Shown here piece after piece: positions 61,401-64,000 of a stretch of DNA of 64,000 nt. Positions within the stretch are counted from its first letter, which is position 1. Every line of letters begins with the position of its first letter. A model generated the notes under the pieces. It saw only the letters and a program-made list of their open reading frames with translations. It was not told the DNA's origin and made no database searches. The translations under genes were made by a program, and so were the position numbers. Source of the DNA: Citrus sinensis (lineage: Eukaryota; Streptophyta; Magnoliopsida; Sapindales; Rutaceae); contig NC_068562.1 in the NCBI RefSeq assembly GCF_022201045.2, positions 8,228,001-8,292,000 of the forward strand. Direction: 5' to 3'.

Positions 61401-63722
61401 TCAACCTGAATAGCAACTGCAAGAGATCGAAAGCCTCTTTCAGCAAATTTGTCAATAATGGTGTGGACTTTTACAGCAATCTCTTTTTTCTCTTTGCACA
61501 AATTTAGGATCTGTTTTTTTAAGGAAAATGTATGAATGTATAAGTTTATAATATCAAAAGCCAGGCAATCTGAAAGTACAGAGTAAATTATTTTCGCAAG
61601 TATAGATACCTGTTCAGGGGCTCCTTTGCTGGCGCGATACCAATTACCATCAGAATCAATATATGTGATTGCAGTACGCTTGTCCACAGGATTGAATGGC
61701 AGAAAATGCACTTCTTTAATGTTTGCACGTGCCTGCAGTCACAATTGTACTTTTAGTTGTTTATGCAAAAGCGTACAGCAAACAAAATACTGGACGTACA
61801 AAATTTCTGTATTAAAGTAAAAATTTGTTCTAGATTTACCTCCTTCGGATCAGCGAGCATATTAATAATGGCAGCATCGATAGCATCCTGATTTTCCAGT
61901 CTTGCAGCTCTTGCTGCAAGCAGAACTATCATGTCTTTGTCCATATTTCTGTTAAAAACCTGCGGAAGTTATTAATTTGACATTAGTCTCTTCCAGATTA
62001 AAAATGCAATGGGCATGAAGTCAACTCACATACCTCTATAAGGTTCCGGTCAACAGTGAGTCGATTCAAAGTAAGAGTTCCAGTTTTGTCACTGCAGAGT
62101 ACATCCATTCCGGCCATTTCTTCAATTGCTGTCATTCTTTTTGTAATGGCACCCTAGAAAATAAGGGTAACAAGAAGTATATAAATTTTCAAAAGCTGTC
62201 AGCATGTGTAGATAACTTATGTTGTAGCTTCAGCATATGGTCTGACAGTAGGTATTGAGAGTTGTACCTGCTGAGAGAGCCGGTGAGAGCCAATTGCCAG
62301 TGTAACAGATAGCACTGTTGGCATAGCTATGGGAATTCCTCCGATTAACAGAACAAGGAGGTTGTTGATTCCATCCCTGTATGATCGATGCTGTATTGGG
62401 AACATGACAATGATTTCAAGAATCATTCCCACAGCTATAGAGCAAATGCAGAAATTCCCTATGGAGGTAAGCACCTGCAGCAAATTTATCCCAAATTCAC
62501 ATCATGCTCTAACCAGGTTTATTCAACTTAAAATATTTGTTAGCATTGAATGAGTTACAAACATTTTGATGAAGTTTCAAATATGTTGTTTCTTGTCATC
62601 CAAAAACAATAAAATGTATGATGCTGGAACCTAGAGATAATAAAATATATGCCGTGTATTTAAGTAAGGCCATATGCACACAAAATTTGAAAGCTGTAAG
62701 AATTATGCCTCACATGATCAAATAAGATACAATAAGATCTACAGGAGATAATTTTTGGAACTTTTGGAGTCACCTGCTGAAAATGTCCGACAACTTCAGT
62801 AGAGTCAACTAGATGTGCTGCTTTTCCAAAGAAAGAATGAACTCCAGTTGCTATCACCACAGCTTCAATCTCACCATGCTTGCATGTTGAACCCGAAAAA
62901 ACTTCATCAGCAGTCTTCTTGGTAACAGGGAGTGATTCTCCAGTAAGTGCTGACTGCATCAAGAAATTTGACAAGTTTTCATACGAAATGAATTGTCAAT
63001 GAATTGCTTTAGAATAAATGAAAAAGAATTTATTGCTTATCACTATCTGAAGGTGATTGATAGAACTAAAGAAAGTACTATGCTAATAGAAATCATGATC
63101 CTTCATTTGTAACACTTGCCTGGTCAATTTTCAGTGGATCTCCTTCAAGAAGACGAGCATCTGCAGGGATAATATCCCCGAGCTTTATGCTAATTATATC
63201 TCCTGGCACTAAAACAGCTGCATCTTGCTCTTTCCACTGCCCCTCTCGGAGAACCTGTATAAAGACAGGGTCAGTTGATACAGTTCTTTTTTCAAGAAGG
63301 AAAATGAAAAAAATAAAAAATTTATAAAAAGAGTTCTTCACCTTCGTTTTTGGAGCTAAATGAGCCATAAGTGCTGCTGCAGCATTTCCAGCATTATTTT
63401 CCTCTATAAAACTGATAGTTGAGTTGATTAACAGTAGGCAAACAATCCCTACAAAATCCTGCCAGTCAGGACCCTGCCCCTGAAATATCATTTTGCCAAT
63501 AAAGTGATTATTCAGTAAGAAACACAGAAATGAAATCAGGATAGCTTTTCAAATAACCAATGAAGCCATAACAGAAGACATTGCATAGAAGTAGAAATTC
63601 ATGCAAAAAATAATTTTACTCACTCCACCATTAGCAAGGACAATTGCCATCACTGCTGCAGCTTCCATAACCCATGACAATGGATTCCACATAAAGCTAA
63701 GAAATTTCAAGAACTTGTTCTC
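58479..63722 (-). CDS. P3A plasma-membrane-type H+-ATPase, AHA10/PH5-like (C-terminal 890 aa; 5' exons beyond window)
   Basis: Nineteen exons (high to low): 63722-63624, 63479-63342, 63254-63120, 62953-62774, 62474-62268, 62153-62034, 61959-61840, 61732-61610, 61510-61406, 61207-61063, 60930-60769, 60554-60316, 60060-60028, 59908-59827, 59660-59500, 59408-59235, 59142-58960, 58846-58677 and 58575-58479. All phases fit and no stop interrupts. The pump motifs are intact: [20 protein letters not shown] (phosphorylated Asp), [17 protein letters not shown] and AILNDGT. The full autoinhibitory tail ends QAAHTV, with the penultimate Thr of the 14-3-3 site. The AAHTV end and [23 protein letters not shown] sequence point to the AHA10/TT13/PH5 clade, which acidifies vacuoles in seed coat, petals and fruit; this role is inference here. 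One intron (62954-63119) has a GC donor. Confidence 0.93.
62954..63119 (-). other. GC-AG intron in the right H+-ATPase copy
   Basis: ...attgaccag|gcaagtgtt on the gene strand, with acceptor gatgcag|tcagcac, keeps D-Q-S-A-L-T-G-E-S in frame. No GT alternative does. The left copy has the same donor. Confidence 0.88.
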
Positions 63723-64000
63723 CTGCATCAGAATAATCATGAGGATGTGTTACCTGAAGTTTAAAGTACTCCAATTTCGTGAATATTGACAAACATTCTG
63801 TTTTATGAATAAGCCAAATGATCTGGACAATTTGAAGCAAGCATAAAATAGCTAGTTTCATTGATAAAATTTCGAACTTGTGATCCAGCTTCGCAATGCT
63901 TGAATCAAAAACAGGAAAATTTTCGAAAGCAAAGTTTAGGAAATAAATTAGACCATTTTGTCAGATATGGTAGTGTAACACCCGTAATTTGTATTATTAT
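63723..64000. other. Intron of the right H+-ATPase; possible LTR start at 63974
   Basis: Non-coding, partly alignable to the matching intron of the left copy (about 42890-43060). The last 27 bases begin tgtaacacccgtaattt, a form common at the start of plant LTRs, and have no counterpart in the left copy. Too short to decide. Confidence 0.4.

Overview
The window is nuclear DNA from a eudicot plant. Genes have many short AT-rich introns with GT–AG (rarely GC–AG) borders, the families are plant-specific, and the gaps hold SINE, MITE, TRIM and Ty3/gypsy elements. Gene order matches, from memory, Arabidopsis At1g53730–At1g53800 (SRF6, RPT1A, K+/H+ exchange-like, O-fucosyltransferase, NUMOD3 protein) and At3g14350–At3g14360 (SRF7, class-3 lipase). 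A woody dicot such as Citrus is my guess, but nothing in the sequence proves it.

Left 22.5 kb, conserved genes: the 3' part of a NUMOD3-repeat protein (+, enters from outside the window), an O-fucosyltransferase-family protein (+, 3 exons), a mitochondrial K+/H+-exchange-related protein (+, 8 exons), the 26S proteasome ATPase RPT1 (+, 10 exons, exactly 426 aa) and a STRUBBELIG-receptor-family LRR kinase of the SRF6/7 type (-, 16 exons, 723 aa, catalytic Asp replaced). All exon joins keep frame when spliced by hand.

22.5–37 kb: a 5.8 kb AT-rich gap with a MITE, then two tandem class-3 (oil-body type) lipases on +. The first is a pseudogene with a frameshift, a stop, lost splice signals, a SINE in an intron and a mutated nucleophile elbow. 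The second is intact (5 exons, 517 aa).

37.5–64 kb: a tandem duplication of an AHA10/PH5-type P3A H+-ATPase, both copies on -. The left copy keeps an open 859-aa frame over 19 exons, but the phosphorylated Asp of DKTGT is Val and a ~650 bp deletion has removed the C-terminal autoinhibitory domain. The right copy is intact as far as visible; its first exons lie beyond the window.

Between the two ATPases sits a 13.4 kb Tat-type Ty3/gypsy element (44708–58130, pol on -), with ~750 bp LTRs, a 5-bp target duplication and a spliced antisense extra ORF. Nested in its gag is a 2.83 kb array of a 276-bp TRIM unit (188-bp LTR + 88-bp internal part with tRNA-iMet-type PBS and polypurine tract). The array switches orientation once, so both outer ends are LTR 5' ends, yet it is flanked by a perfect 5-bp target duplication. 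This head-to-head TRIM composite and the catalytically dead, truncated proton pump are the most unusual things here.
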